A DNA stretch of 64,000 bases. Origin: Azospirillum sp. GTDB taxonomy: Bacteria; Pseudomonadota; Alphaproteobacteria; Azospirillales; Azospirillaceae. How positions within the stretch are numbered: the stretch's first letter is position 1; each line of letters begins with the position of its first letter. Both the position numbers and the translations under genes were made by a program. The notes under the pieces were generated by a model. That model was not told where the DNA came from, did no database searches, and saw only the letters and a list, made by a program, of their open reading frames with translations. Of the stretch, positions 17,984 to 26,947 are shown piece by piece. Where the stretch lies: NCBI GenBank assembly GCA_016124535.1, contig WGNK01000006.1:156818-220817 (forward strand), read 5' to 3'.

Positions 17984-19516
17984 TCAGGTCCGGAACAGAT
18001 CCCGGTAACGCTCGCGCAATACGTTCTTTTGCACCTTGCCCATGGTGTTGCGCGGCAGTTCATCGGCGAAGAACACCCGCTTGGGCACCTTGAAGGCGGC
18101 AAGCTCCTGTCGCGCCGCCGCGATGATCGCCGCTTCGCAGAGATCGTCACGGCCCGCCCGGCGCAGCGCCACCGCGACCACCGCCTCGCCGAAATCGGGG
18201 TGAGGCACGCCGATCACCGCGGATTCGACGATGCCGTCGAGGCCGTCGATCACCGTCTCGATCTCCTTGGGATAGACGTTGAAACCGCCCGAAATGATCA
18301 GGTCCTTGGCCCGCCCGACGATGTGGACATAGCCAAGCTGGTCGATCAGGCCGATATCGCCGGTGATGAAGAAGCCATCGGCACGGAATTCGGCCGCGGT
18401 CTTCTCGGGCATCCGCCAGTAGCCCTTGAAGACGTTGGGGCCGCGCACCTCGATCACGCCGGTCTCACCCCGACCCAGCAGGCGGCCCTGGTCGTCGGCA
18501 ACCCGAACCTCGACCTCGGGCAACGGGAAGCCGACCGTTCCGGGGATGCGCTCGCCGTCGAGCGGGTTGGACGTCAACATGCTGGTCTCGGTCATGCCGT
18601 AGCGTTCCAGGATGGCGTGACCGGTGCGCGCGCGAAATTCCCGATGGGTGTCGGCGAGCAGCGGCGCCGAACCGGAGATGAACAGCCGCATCGACCGACA
18701 AGCGGCGGCGGCGCGCTCCGGGGTGAAATCGGGATGGCCGAGCAGGCGGGTATAGAAGGTCGGCACCCCCATCATCACCGTCGCCCGCGGCAGCAGCGCG
18801 ATCATCCGCCGAGCGTCGAAATGTCGCAGAAACAGCATGCCGGTCCCGTTGAGCAACACGCAGTTGGTCGCCACGAACAGGCCATGGGTGTGATAGATCG
18901 GCAAGGCGTGGAGCAATACGTCGTCGGCGCAGAACCCCCAGAACCGGTGCAGCGCCAGCGCATTCGAGCCGAGATTGCGGTGGCTGAGCATGGCCCCCTT
19001 CGACCGCCCGGTGGTGCCGGAGGTGTAGAGGATGGCGGCAAGGTCGTCGTCCGCCACCGTGACGGTGGGGAATTCGGGATCGAGGCCAGCGGCCCGCGCC
19101 GGCAAAGTACCATCGCCATGCTCGCCCAGGGTCAGAACGGCGGCAACCCCCGCCTCGGCCGCGGTCGCCGCCAGGGCGTCGGCGCTGTCGGGGCGGCAGA
19201 CGAAGACGCGCGGCTCGGCATCGCCCAGGAAATAGGCAATTTCAGCGCGGGTATAGCCAGTGTTGAGCGGCAGAAAGACGGCACCGGCGCGCAGACACGC
19301 CAGGTAGAGGAAAATCGCCTCGGGCGATTTCTCGACCTGGACCGCCACCCGGTCGCCCTTCGCCACCCCAAGCTCGGCGAGCAGGCGCGCATAGCGCCCG
19401 GAGAGGTCTTCGACGTCCCGATAGCGCCACAGTCGACCGTCCTCGGTTTCCAGGAAGGAAACTTCCCGATCGGCCGGGAAACGCGTCCGGAAGAGTGAAA
19501 AGAGATTGTTGTCCAT
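17984..19516 (-). CDS. Acyl-CoA synthetase, malonyl-CoA synthetase (MatB)-like
   Basis: ATP-dependent acid:CoA ligase of 510 residues; the closest match by eye is MatB, which makes malonyl-CoA from malonate. AMP-binding signatures are YTSGTTGRSKGAMLSH (about 163-178), YGMTETSML, TGDIGLID and the C-terminal PRNTMGKVQK lysine region. The GFPLPEVEVRV and RFWGFCADDVLLHALPIYHTHGLFVATN segments are typical of MatB. No decarboxylase or transporter gene is adjacent, so substrate rests on resemblance alone. Start ATG at 19516 agrees with the family N terminus (LFSLFR); the upstream ribosome-binding site is weak. Confidence 0.85.
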   Translation of the reverse strand: MDNNLFSLFRTRFPADREVSFLETEDGRLWRYRDVEDLSGRYARLLAELGVAKGDRVAVQVEKSPEAIFLYLACLRAGAVFLPLNTGYTRAEIAYFLGDAEPRVFVCRPDSADALAATAAEAGVAAVLTLGEHGDGTLPARAAGLDPEFPTVTVADDDLAAILYTSGTTGRSKGAMLSHRNLGSNALALHRFWGFCADDVLLHALPIYHTHGLFVATNCVLLNGTGMLFLRHFDARRMIALLPRATVMMGVPTFYTRLLGHPDFTPERAAAACRSMRLFISGSAPLLADTHREFRARTGHAILERYGMTETSMLTSNPLDGERIPGTVGFPLPEVEVRVADDQGRLLGRGETGVIEVRGPNVFKGYWRMPEKTAAEFRADGFFITGDIGLIDQLGYVHIVGRAKDLIISGGFNVYPKEIETVIDGLDGIVESAVIGVPHPDFGEAVVAVALRRAGRDDLCEAAIIAAARQELAAFKVPKRVFFADELPRNTMGKVQKNVLRERYRDLFRT

Positions 19517-20011
19517 CGCTGATCTCGACCCCGATCAAACGGTATTCTTAACCCCTGCCGGAGGTCGGGTCCAGCAGATGCAGCCGGCCGCGCCGTCACA
19601 ATCGGACCGCAGCCCCTCTGGTCCCGGGTCGGACGCGGATCGCAAAGAAACCCGGCGGCGCTCGCCCCGGCGGATGGCCGCTCGCGCTTGGGCCGGAGCA
19701 CTCGCCAACCGGCGAGCATTCGTGGCCCGGCACCCGGCCAACTGGCACCAGCGGCCAGGTCGGCTTGCGCTGCGCAAAAACCGAGTTATCCGACCCAGAT
19801 CAACTCATGGCCTGGATGCAATGCGTTGTGTGCTACTAAAGCGTGTTTTTGACTGTTGGCGGAAACCACCGATTCCGCACCAAAACGTTTGTTGATTCGG
19901 TCACTTGTGTTACGATCGATTGGTTCGCTGGACTATCGCGCTGGGATTGAATCGGTGCATGGCAATTTCACCAGGCTCAGAAGATGCGTTGATTCGAGAA
20001 CATCGTCTATT
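19517..20011 (+). other. Intergenic region upstream of the CapA-like gene
   Basis: About 495 bp separating two divergent genes. The first 250 bp is GC-rich with no recognised element. From about 19780 the base composition becomes distinctly AT-richer and stays so into the CapA-like gene, suggesting a compositional boundary. No convincing -35/-10 pair could be fixed. Confidence 0.45.
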
Positions 20012-21493
20012 TTGGGTTTGAAGCGGATATCCTTTTTGATCGTTATCGCAAGCGCCCTGGTCGGTTTCGCGTTCCCGGCGCCGGGCATCGGCCATGCCGG
20101 AACCGATGAGAAAGACGGCTTCACCTTGGCAATCCCCGGAAAAATCCTGCCGACACCAACGATGATTGCGCCGGAGACTGAAATCGTCCTGGCGGCGGTA
20201 GGGGATGTGATCCCCCACGATCCGGTCCAGAAATTCGCGGACAACGCGCCATTGGGCTATCGGTCGGGCCTGAGCCGGATCGAGCCGTTTTTCGACGCCG
20301 CCGACATTGTCTACGCCAATCTGGAAACGCCGATCGCCCCCGGTCTGCTGCCGGGCGGCCGCAGCGCAGCGAAGCCGGTGAGCCACTATGACGGCTATCA
20401 ATTCTCCGGATATCCTCAGTTTAATGCCCTGCCCCGCCTGGCCTTCGACTTGAAGGCAGCGGGGGTCGATATCGTTTCAACCGCTAATAACCATGCCCTC
20501 GACCGTGGCGCCCTCGGGATCGACCTCACCCTTGATGTGTTGGAGAGGGCCCAGCTTCGGGCGGTCGGCTCCCGACGGCATCTCGATCGTTCGACACCCT
20601 GGCACACCATTACCGAGGTGCGGGGCCGACGCCTGGCCTGGCTATCCTGCACTTATAGTACAAACGGTATCGAGGATACTTTCGGCCAGACCTTGCGCTG
20701 CTTTCGGGACCAGAAATTTATCACCGAGGAAATCGCCAATCTGGCGCGCCGTCCGGATATCGCCGCGGTCATCGTCACACCGCATTTTGGTCTGGAATAT
20801 TCGCCGGAGCCGACCATCGCCCAAATCAGATTTGCCCGGGAGGCAATTGAAGCAGGGGCGCTCCTGGTACTGGGCAGCCACCCGCACGTCGTGCAACCGT
20901 GGGAGTGGTATCGGGCGACCGATGGGCATATCGGCTTTATCATTTATAGCCTGGGCAATTTCATATCGAACCAGGTCGACTTGATCACGCGGTCTGGCAT
21001 TATTTTGTTTGCCTCGATGGGCAAGACTGCAACGGGCCGCATCGGGTTGTCGGGCATTCGATATCTTCCAATTCACACCACCAAGTCATTGGATGCGGCC
21101 GGAAACCCTGCCTATTCGGTCGAGCCGGCAATCGGCGAGGCGATCGGGGCGGAAACCGTCGCCTTGCTCGAGCGTTCCCTCGGTTCGCAAGATCGCCTGA
21201 AGCAACCGGACCCGATCGAAACCCACTTGATAGCCCCCCAAGGGGCGTTCGAGGGACTGGCGGGCACATGGACGCCGCCGGACGAGCCACCGATCCAGGC
21301 CGAGGGCGCGGCGGCCCCCACGGTTATGGCGCTCGATCTCCCACCGGAAGGCCAGGAGGACGCCGCACTTGATCCGGGCGCACCGCCGGCCGAAGGGCCC
21401 GCTGGCCCGGTGATCCTGGTTGCCGGCGGCGACAGCAGCCTGGCCGCGCTGCCACCGGCGCAGCAAAGCGACAATATCGATGCGCGGCAATAA
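20012..21493 (+). CDS. CapA-family metallophosphatase-like exported protein
   Basis: Member of the CapA/poly-gamma-glutamate synthesis family (calcineurin-like fold), predicted periplasmic or surface acting. The signal/anchor is at the start (LKRISFLIVIASALVGFAF). Metal-site motifs are visible: AAVGDVIPHD, ANLETPI, STANNHALDRG, HFGLEY and GSHPHVVQPWE, followed by IIYSLGNFIS. After the catalytic fold (to about residue 370) comes a Pro/Ala/Glu-rich C-terminal tail with no domain. The start is unclear: TTG 20012 or 20018, with GTG 19955 possible, none with a good ribosome-binding site. No capB/capC or polymer-synthesis gene is adjacent; the only partner is the large unknown gene downstream. It is AT-richer than flanking genes. 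Confidence 0.78.
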   Translation: MGLKRISFLIVIASALVGFAFPAPGIGHAGTDEKDGFTLAIPGKILPTPTMIAPETEIVLAAVGDVIPHDPVQKFADNAPLGYRSGLSRIEPFFDAADIVYANLETPIAPGLLPGGRSAAKPVSHYDGYQFSGYPQFNALPRLAFDLKAAGVDIVSTANNHALDRGALGIDLTLDVLERAQLRAVGSRRHLDRSTPWHTITEVRGRRLAWLSCTYSTNGIEDTFGQTLRCFRDQKFITEEIANLARRPDIAAVIVTPHFGLEYSPEPTIAQIRFAREAIEAGALLVLGSHPHVVQPWEWYRATDGHIGFIIYSLGNFISNQVDLITRSGIILFASMGKTATGRIGLSGIRYLPIHTTKSLDAAGNPAYSVEPAIGEAIGAETVALLERSLGSQDRLKQPDPIETHLIAPQGAFEGLAGTWTPPDEPPIQAEGAAAPTVMALDLPPEGQEDAALDPGAPPAEGPAGPVILVAGGDSSLAALPPAQQSDNIDARQ

Positions 21494-21690
21494 TGGTAAG
21501 ATCTAGCGGAGAAGCGGAACAATTTTCAATGATCGCAGCAACATTCAAATATTTGCTCGCCACTCCGACAGGCTTTACCATCATAACTGGATTCAAGAAC
21601 ATTCTTCAACAGCTATTTTGCCAAATCTCATCAGAGACCGTTGCCGGATCTCTGCAGATTTCTGCCTGCCATAAGCCGGAAAGAACAGCG

Positions 21691-24600
21691 ATGCTTCGAG
21701 ATTTCGCGGTGCTGCTCGGCGCCCTTCTGATCATGGTCACCGACCTGTCGGCCCCGGCACAGTCGGCCGAGCTGGCGAATCCGCCCGCCACCGCCCCGGT
21801 CAGAGGGGCCGGCACATCGGCCGGGCAACCCGAAAGCGCCTCGGGACAGACGACCGACGCTGTCGTCTACACCAAGGTTCGCGCGAGATTGGATCCGACC
21901 TATTACGCGACGCCGGTCAAGCTCACCGAGTGTGCCGTCGGCGAGGACGGCGTGCGAAAGAAAATGACGGAAAAGGTGGAGGGATTCGCATCGTTCCTTC
22001 ATAGCGGTCACCCGTTCAGTATTCGAAGCCGTTACTGGTCTGAAATAAATCGCCTGATCCGAAAACAAGAGCGCGGGCAACCTATCGATTGGCGTAATAA
22101 TCTTGATGATCCGGGGCGCGCCGATACCTTAGTCCAGCTGGTTTTCAAGGTCCTGATCAACAATAAATTGCACCCGCTGGTTTTTGTCGGCAGCGAGGAA
22201 AAAGGCTTTGCGTTTTTGCCAGCCTGCCAGCCGGCATTCGATATCTCCTCCGCCCCCGAGGATTATCCGTCGCTGCAGCTCAATCCGGCCGCCAAAGCAG
22301 ACGTCAAATCGGCGATAAAACTCCGCGAAGCATTGCGTGATCAGACCAGGACCGGCGCCGCTCTGCCGTTCTTTTCCACCGGCGATCGCAGCAGCGCCGA
22401 CCAGTTGGCGGTGCGGCCGCTGCCCGAGCCGGCTTCGGCCAGGATCGGCCTGACTTATGGTGACCTGACGGTCGCGACGCTGGCCTCCGGACAGGCCGAT
22501 TTCCTCGAAAAACTCAGGCTGGGCGGAACCATCGCCCCGGTTACCGCGGACGCCAACGTCCCGGCCGCAATTGCCCGGCTGAGCATCACCATCGCCGCAG
22601 CCGACCGCAAGCCGGCAGCGGGCGCAGACGCGGCCCCGACCGCGGAATCGCCCGATCAGCCGGCGGCGGCCTCGATCCCGACCCCGGCGGCGAAGCCAGT
22701 TCTCAACCCTGGCCGCGATGGCAGCGCCGGGGAGCTGGAGAACTTGCGCCGGCAGTTGGAATCCGCTCAGAACACCATCGCCGAGCTGGTGGCACAACGC
22801 CAGGCCTTGGAACCGCAATGGGAAGAGTTGCGCCAACTGCGGGTGCGCAAGCCAAGGCTACGGCTTCGCCTGCCCGACCTCTTCGCACACCATGATTATG
22901 CCGCCGAGCTGCGAATTACCGGTCCCAATTGCGACCGGCCAGTCTTGAGGCGCCTGTCCGATGGGGTCAGCTATGAAGGCGAATGCGACGACGCCGGGGC
23001 CAAGCTGGTCGGACTGCCCGGATTCGCACCCGTCCAGACCGCCGGCCTGACGATCGCCATCACCGAAGACATGCTGGCCGTCGATGCCGGACTGGACGGC
23101 CCCGGCGGCTGGTTCAGCTACCGGAACGCCGGAGAGCCCGAAGCGGCACGGGTCGACGGGGTAACCCTGGCCCAATTGGCCGTCGATCCCGCAACGACGC
23201 TCGGCGCCTACCGATTTCACATGTTCCCCGCTGCCCGGGGACCACTGTCGGACGCGTGCAGCGTGGATCTGCCGATTCGCCTGGACGACCTGGTAAGCGG
23301 GCGCATCGCCCTGGATCGTCCGCCGCCCTGCGCGGTCTTTCGCAGCGAGTTGCCGCCATCGTGGACCGAGGGCGACGGCGCACCGCCGGACAGCCGTTGC
23401 CTCGCTGCGCCGACCGCGGCGCTGCCATGGTGTGCCCAACTGGGCAGCGGCGCCGGGGTGACGGTTTCCGCCGGGCCGGGCTGGGAGCCGTTGGTGGTGC
23501 CGGCCAACGACCTCTATTGGCCACGGGTGAAGGAGCGTCTCCGGCCGCGCTGGCCCTATGCCGGGGCCAATCCGGCGGCGTCGGACATTCCCGACCGCCC
23601 TACATACCAATTTGCGTCGGTCGGGTATTGCTCGACGGCGGCCTCTCGTTGTTGCGTCGCGGTCCCCGTCAGCCGGGACGACGGCGACCGCGACGACGAC
23701 GGGGAGCATTTGCCGCCGCTGGGAGCGGCGGCCTGTCCGATCGACGCGTTCGGTCCCGAGACGCTGCCAGATTCGATCAGCCTGCGCTTCCGGCAATCGG
23801 CGGGGAGCGAAGCGAGCCTGAGGTACCGGGCCAGCTTTGAGGAGTACCTGGCGATCGCGGCACTCGACCGGGCGCCGTTGCCCGCTCCGGGGGCGGACCG
23901 GCTCCTCGCGGTCTATCCGGTTCGGTTTGAACATCAAATCGGTTTGCCGTTCACGGCCCGTCAACTGGTCGCTTTCCATGAGGACCGGAAAGGTTGCATC
24001 ACCGAGCCGGCCAGCGGGAAAGCGGAGCCTGTGCATTATACGCCCGGCGGCCCGGGCAGTGCCGCGCCGGAGCGGATGATCGACAGCTATGCCGTCGTCA
24101 TCGAGAATGGCCGCCCCCTATCGACCTGCGCCCGCGCGGTACCGAAGCGCATCGAGGATCGTGTCTATGCCACGTTCCAATTTGCGCTGGAACGGGTCCC
24201 CGGACGGCGTATCGCCCTGGTTCTGGACACCTCGGACCAGCTGGCCGGCGGCGGTCGCGGCCGCGCCCTGCTCGATGCCCTCGAAGGCTGGTTCGGCGAG
24301 CGGATCGTCGACCTGCGCGATCACCGGCGATCGATGCCCCCGATCTCGGTCCTGAGCATCGGCAGCGATGGTCAGGCGGCATCGGTGCTGGCAAGCGAGG
24401 AGCTGTTCGGTCCGCCGGCCGTGGCCCTGGCAACCGTGCGCGGCCGTTTTGCCGCGGTATCTTTTGCCGGCGGCGGTCGCGGCAAGATGCAGCTGCTTGA
24501 AGCCGCCTACCGGAACCTCCAGGATCACGGCGTGGTCGGTGACGGCGACCCGATCGGAAGCCTGGTCCTGTTTGAGGACGGCCAGGGCTCGGCCTTCAGC

Positions 24601-24909
24601 CGCACCGATCAGGCGATCCTGGCGCTGATCGTTCTGGCTGACCGAACCGCCCTGCGGGTGATCACCGCGGGTGATTGCGTCAAGTGGCAAAAGCTCACCG
24701 ATCCGCTGGCCCCGACCCAGTGCGTGAGGCTGCCCGCCGCGCCGTCCGCAGGGACCGACGCCGGAGAGGGCACGGCCGCAGGCAGCACGGCGGAAGAAGT
24801 CGCCGCCGTCGTCAAAGCCCAGGTCGGGACGCTGCTTGACCAGGCGGTCGCCGACGCAGAGGCCCGGTGGCTCGCCGCCGGGCGCGGGACGGACACCAGG
24901 ACGCGCTGA
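21691..24909 (+). CDS. Large exported protein of unknown function
   Basis: Unrecognised protein of about 1,072 residues from ATG 21691, with a signal peptide (about 5-30, LLGALLIMVTDLSAPAQSAE). Segments visible by eye: an alpha/beta N-terminal third; a Pro/Ala linker (about 310-345); a short coiled-coil (about 348-385, ENLRRQLESAQNTIAELVAQ); a Cys-containing central part (GPNCDRP, ECDDAG, RCLAAP, YCSTAASRCC) that may form disulfides; and a C-terminal Rossmann-like region starting RRIALVLDTSDQLAGG (about 838-853), whose DTSDQ resembles a von Willebrand A metal site without matching it fully. The first 200 codons are AT-rich, the rest host-like. It follows the CapA-like gene at about 200 bp and probably acts with it in the envelope. 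Confidence 0.7.
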   Translation: MLRDFAVLLGALLIMVTDLSAPAQSAELANPPATAPVRGAGTSAGQPESASGQTTDAVVYTKVRARLDPTYYATPVKLTECAVGEDGVRKKMTEKVEGFASFLHSGHPFSIRSRYWSEINRLIRKQERGQPIDWRNNLDDPGRADTLVQLVFKVLINNKLHPLVFVGSEEKGFAFLPACQPAFDISSAPEDYPSLQLNPAAKADVKSAIKLREALRDQTRTGAALPFFSTGDRSSADQLAVRPLPEPASARIGLTYGDLTVATLASGQADFLEKLRLGGTIAPVTADANVPAAIARLSITIAAADRKPAAGADAAPTAESPDQPAAASIPTPAAKPVLNPGRDGSAGELENLRRQLESAQNTIAELVAQRQALEPQWEELRQLRVRKPRLRLRLPDLFAHHDYAAELRITGPNCDRPVLRRLSDGVSYEGECDDAGAKLVGLPGFAPVQTAGLTIAITEDMLAVDAGLDGPGGWFSYRNAGEPEAARVDGVTLAQLAVDPATTLGAYRFHMFPAARGPLSDACSVDLPIRLDDLVSGRIALDRPPPCAVFRSELPPSWTEGDGAPPDSRCLAAPTAALPWCAQLGSGAGVTVSAGPGWEPLVVPANDLYWPRVKERLRPRWPYAGANPAASDIPDRPTYQFASVGYCSTAASRCCVAVPVSRDDGDRDDDGEHLPPLGAAACPIDAFGPETLPDSISLRFRQSAGSEASLRYRASFEEYLAIAALDRAPLPAPGADRLLAVYPVRFEHQIGLPFTARQLVAFHEDRKGCITEPASGKAEPVHYTPGGPGSAAPERMIDSYAVVIENGRPLSTCARAVPKRIEDRVYATFQFALERVPGRRIALVLDTSDQLAGGGRGRALLDALEGWFGERIVDLRDHRRSMPPISVLSIGSDGQAASVLASEELFGPPAVALATVRGRFAAVSFAGGGRGKMQLLEAAYRNLQDHGVVGDGDPIGSLVLFEDGQGSAFSRTDQAILALIVLADRTALRVITAGDCVKWQKLTDPLAPTQCVRLPAAPSAGTDAGEGTAAGSTAEEVAAVVKAQVGTLLDQAVADAEARWLAAGRGTDTRTR

Positions 24910-25008
24910 CTCCGGGCGAGGCGGCCGTCCGAACCACCGGCGCTGCACTTGCGGGGCGGATTGCTCCCGGCGCCCAGGGACCTGGCCCCGTTCGTCCGTC
25001 TCTGCCGT

Positions 25009-26031
25009 TCAGTCCGCCGCCGAGGCAATGCCGCCGGTGCTGGTGCGCTCGTGGATCGCTGCCAGGCGGAAGCGGTGGAGTTCGGCGGGTCGGCCGCCGG
25101 TCTGATTGACCAGTTCGCCGGTCGGCTCGACCAGCCCACCGGCGATGATCAGGCGACGAAAATTCTGCTTGTGCAATCGGGTCCCGGAGAGCGCCTCGAC
25201 CACCCGCAGGAGCTGGTGCAAGGTAAACGTGGCCGGCAGCAGCTCGAACACGATCGGCCGGTATTTCAGCTTGCCGCGCAGCCGCTGCAATGCGGTCGCC
25301 AGGATGCGCCGGCCGTCCCGCGCCATCGGCCGCCCGAGCGCCCTGGGAATCTCGGTATCGCCAACCGCTGCCGGCTCGGCGATACCCGCGCGCCGCCTCA
25401 ATTCGCGATCGCGGAACGCCTCGACCACCAGACCGGCCTCGTGCATCAGCTCATAACGTTCGAGCACCCGCTCGCCATCCCAGGCCGAGCCGTCGAGCCC
25501 GAAGGCCAGGCGCTTGCGCTCCCGGCGGCGGGCGCGCAGGGAATCGTCGGCCGTGCGCTCGACCCAGCGGCGCAGCGACGGCAAAATGACGTGATCGATC
25601 ACCGCCGGTCGCTCGGCCCGCCAGTCCTCCCACGGGAAATAATCATAGAGCTCGCGCCAGACCGCGCCCGCCGCGCCCCCCAACGGCGCCTCTCGCACCA
25701 AGGCCAGGTAGGACACCACCAGGGAGCGCGCGCCGCCGAACAATTCGTGGGGATCCCGCCAGCGGTCGCCGAAGGTATAGAGCTGCTCGACATAGCGCAG
25801 GTTGAGGCCGGTGCCGTCCTCGGCGATGCCGCGCACACCGTCCTGCAGGGTGTGCCAGCGCCCGGCATCAAACGGCGCCCAGGGCAAGGCGTCGCGGTGC
25901 GGCGGCACGTCATCGGGGCGACGCAGGGCGTCGGGCAGCTCGAAGCCGCTGCCCACGATCACCACCCGCGGCGTTGCCTCGGCCACCGCCACGATCGCCA
26001 CCGTCAGCCCGAATTGGCAAGCCGCGATCAC
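25009..26031 (-). CDS. nadQ: NAD-biosynthesis transcriptional regulator, Nudix-related (NadQ-like)
   Basis: Predicted DNA-binding repressor of NAD synthesis genes, 340 residues. The N-terminal part is a Nudix-like domain: ELPDALRRP, PFDAGRWHTL, then YVEQLYTFGDR and VVSYLALV, which match the effector domain of NrtR-type regulators. The Nudix catalytic box is degenerate (RGIAEDGTGL replaces the REUxEExGU core), so it should bind but not hydrolyse its ligand. The C terminus is a winged helix of the NrtR kind, with FELLPATFTLHQLLRVVEAL, LHKQNFRRLIIAGG and a GRPAELHRF end. The GTG start at 26031 overlaps the TGA of the upstream membrane-protein gene (GTGA). Two palindromes upstream of this operon are candidate operators. 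The symbol follows the name used for this alphaproteobacterial family. Confidence 0.75.
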   Translation of the reverse strand: MIAACQFGLTVAIVAVAEATPRVVIVGSGFELPDALRRPDDVPPHRDALPWAPFDAGRWHTLQDGVRGIAEDGTGLNLRYVEQLYTFGDRWRDPHELFGGARSLVVSYLALVREAPLGGAAGAVWRELYDYFPWEDWRAERPAVIDHVILPSLRRWVERTADDSLRARRRERKRLAFGLDGSAWDGERVLERYELMHEAGLVVEAFRDRELRRRAGIAEPAAVGDTEIPRALGRPMARDGRRILATALQRLRGKLKYRPIVFELLPATFTLHQLLRVVEALSGTRLHKQNFRRLIIAGGLVEPTGELVNQTGGRPAELHRFRLAAIHERTSTGGIASAAD

Positions 26032-26570
26032 GGCGCCGGCCGTTCGAAATCCAGGCCCGAAGCGCGGCGCCACTGGCGGCGCAGCCACAACAGGGCCACC
26101 GCGCCGATCACCACCGCCTGACCAAGACTGCCGACGAAAAAAATCCCCCAGCCGTGGAATTTGCCGAACAGCCACAGCACTGTGGCGCAGCCAAGCAACA
26201 GCAGCATGACCTCGCGGGCCACCCGTATCGCCTCCAGCCGCCCCAGGGGATAGATCCGGCCGATCCCGACCAGGCTGCCGACCAGCAACAGCGGCGGCCC
26301 GGCGAGCAGGCGCAGATCGACCGCGAGCAGATCGGCGCGGAACCCGGCAACCGCCACCGCCAGCACCAGACCATAGAGGATTGCCAGCGCCAGGGCGCCG
26401 CCGACCACGGTGCCGGCAACCGCATGGGCGATACCGTAGGCCCTGCCCCGCCACAACAGCCACACCATCGCGGAGCCAACCATCGGCACCGCCAGGCAGA
26501 CACCGAACAGCAGACCGGCATCGGCCGCCAGCCACTGCCAGACGTCGAACGAAAACTGCCGCAGGGTCAT
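26028..26570 (-). CDS. Hypothetical inner-membrane protein, co-translated with nadQ
   Basis: Protein of 180 residues, almost entirely hydrophobic, with about five to six transmembrane segments (roughly 15-35, 45-70, 78-100, 115-135, 140-160). There are no family motifs I recognise. ATG 26570 has GAGGA 9 bp upstream, which favours it over an in-frame ATG at 26603. The stop overlaps the GTG of nadQ by 4 nt, so the pair forms an operon. A transport role for an NAD precursor would fit the neighbour but is a guess; the lack of polar transport motifs also allows a generic membrane protein. Confidence 0.65.
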   Translation of the reverse strand: MTLRQFSFDVWQWLAADAGLLFGVCLAVPMVGSAMVWLLWRGRAYGIAHAVAGTVVGGALALAILYGLVLAVAVAGFRADLLAVDLRLLAGPPLLLVGSLVGIGRIYPLGRLEAIRVAREVMLLLLGCATVLWLFGKFHGWGIFFVGSLGQAVVIGAVALLWLRRQWRRASGLDFERPAP

Positions 26571-26656
26571 CGTGCCGGAATCCTCAAGGGGAAAGGCGAC
26601 CATACGCGAAATCCCCCGGCCTTGTCGCCCTCTCGCGGCCGGGGGCACGAATTCGC

Positions 26657-26685
26657 TTGACTGACTAGGTAAATTATCCTATATA
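26657..26685 (+). promoter_or_regulatory. Promoter-like element with embedded palindrome 1
   Basis: TTGACT (26657-26662), 17-bp spacer and TATATA (26680-26685) form a good sigma-70-like promoter pointing toward the capsid gene. The palindrome TAGG-TAAATTAT-CCTA (26666-26681) fills the spacer and touches the -10, so a bound repressor would block it. It also lies about 85 bp upstream of the ATG of the divergent membrane-protein gene, so autoregulation of the nadQ operon is equally possible. Confidence 0.55.
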
Positions 26686-26841
26686 AGGTTTGCCAACGCC
26701 CGAGCCACGTCTTGACCGACTCCCCGGACCGCGGCACTCCCGGTTCCTCCCCACATCGCGCCTCGGCCTGCCGGCCGAAAAACTGCGGATTTCAAGCATC
26801 CGCGGCCCGGCCACCGGCCATCCTTTGCCCGCGCACGCCCC

Positions 26842-26871
26842 TTGGCCGATATAGGATATTTAGCCTATATC
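26842..26871 (+). promoter_or_regulatory. Promoter-like element with embedded palindrome 2
   Basis: A perfect inverted repeat, GATATAGG / CCTATATC with an 8-bp AT-rich centre (26848-26871), shares the TAGG-N8-CCTA core with the first site. On the plus strand it lies between TTGGCC (26842-26847) and TATATC (26866-26871), spacing 18, which reads as a weak promoter about 77 bp before the capsid ATG. The reverse strand reads almost the same way. Local AT content is far above the surroundings. Confidence 0.6.
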
Positions 26872-26947
26872 CGACAACCGGGTGGCCAATCCGCACCGGT
26901 TCCCACGCCCCAATCACCACTGATCAGCCGCGAAGGAACGATCGGCC

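Noticed and set aside
24837..26121. Plus-strand frames antisense to nadQ
   Set aside because: They have shadow-type composition (Arg/Gly/His runs), whereas the minus-strand frame carries the NrtR-like domains.
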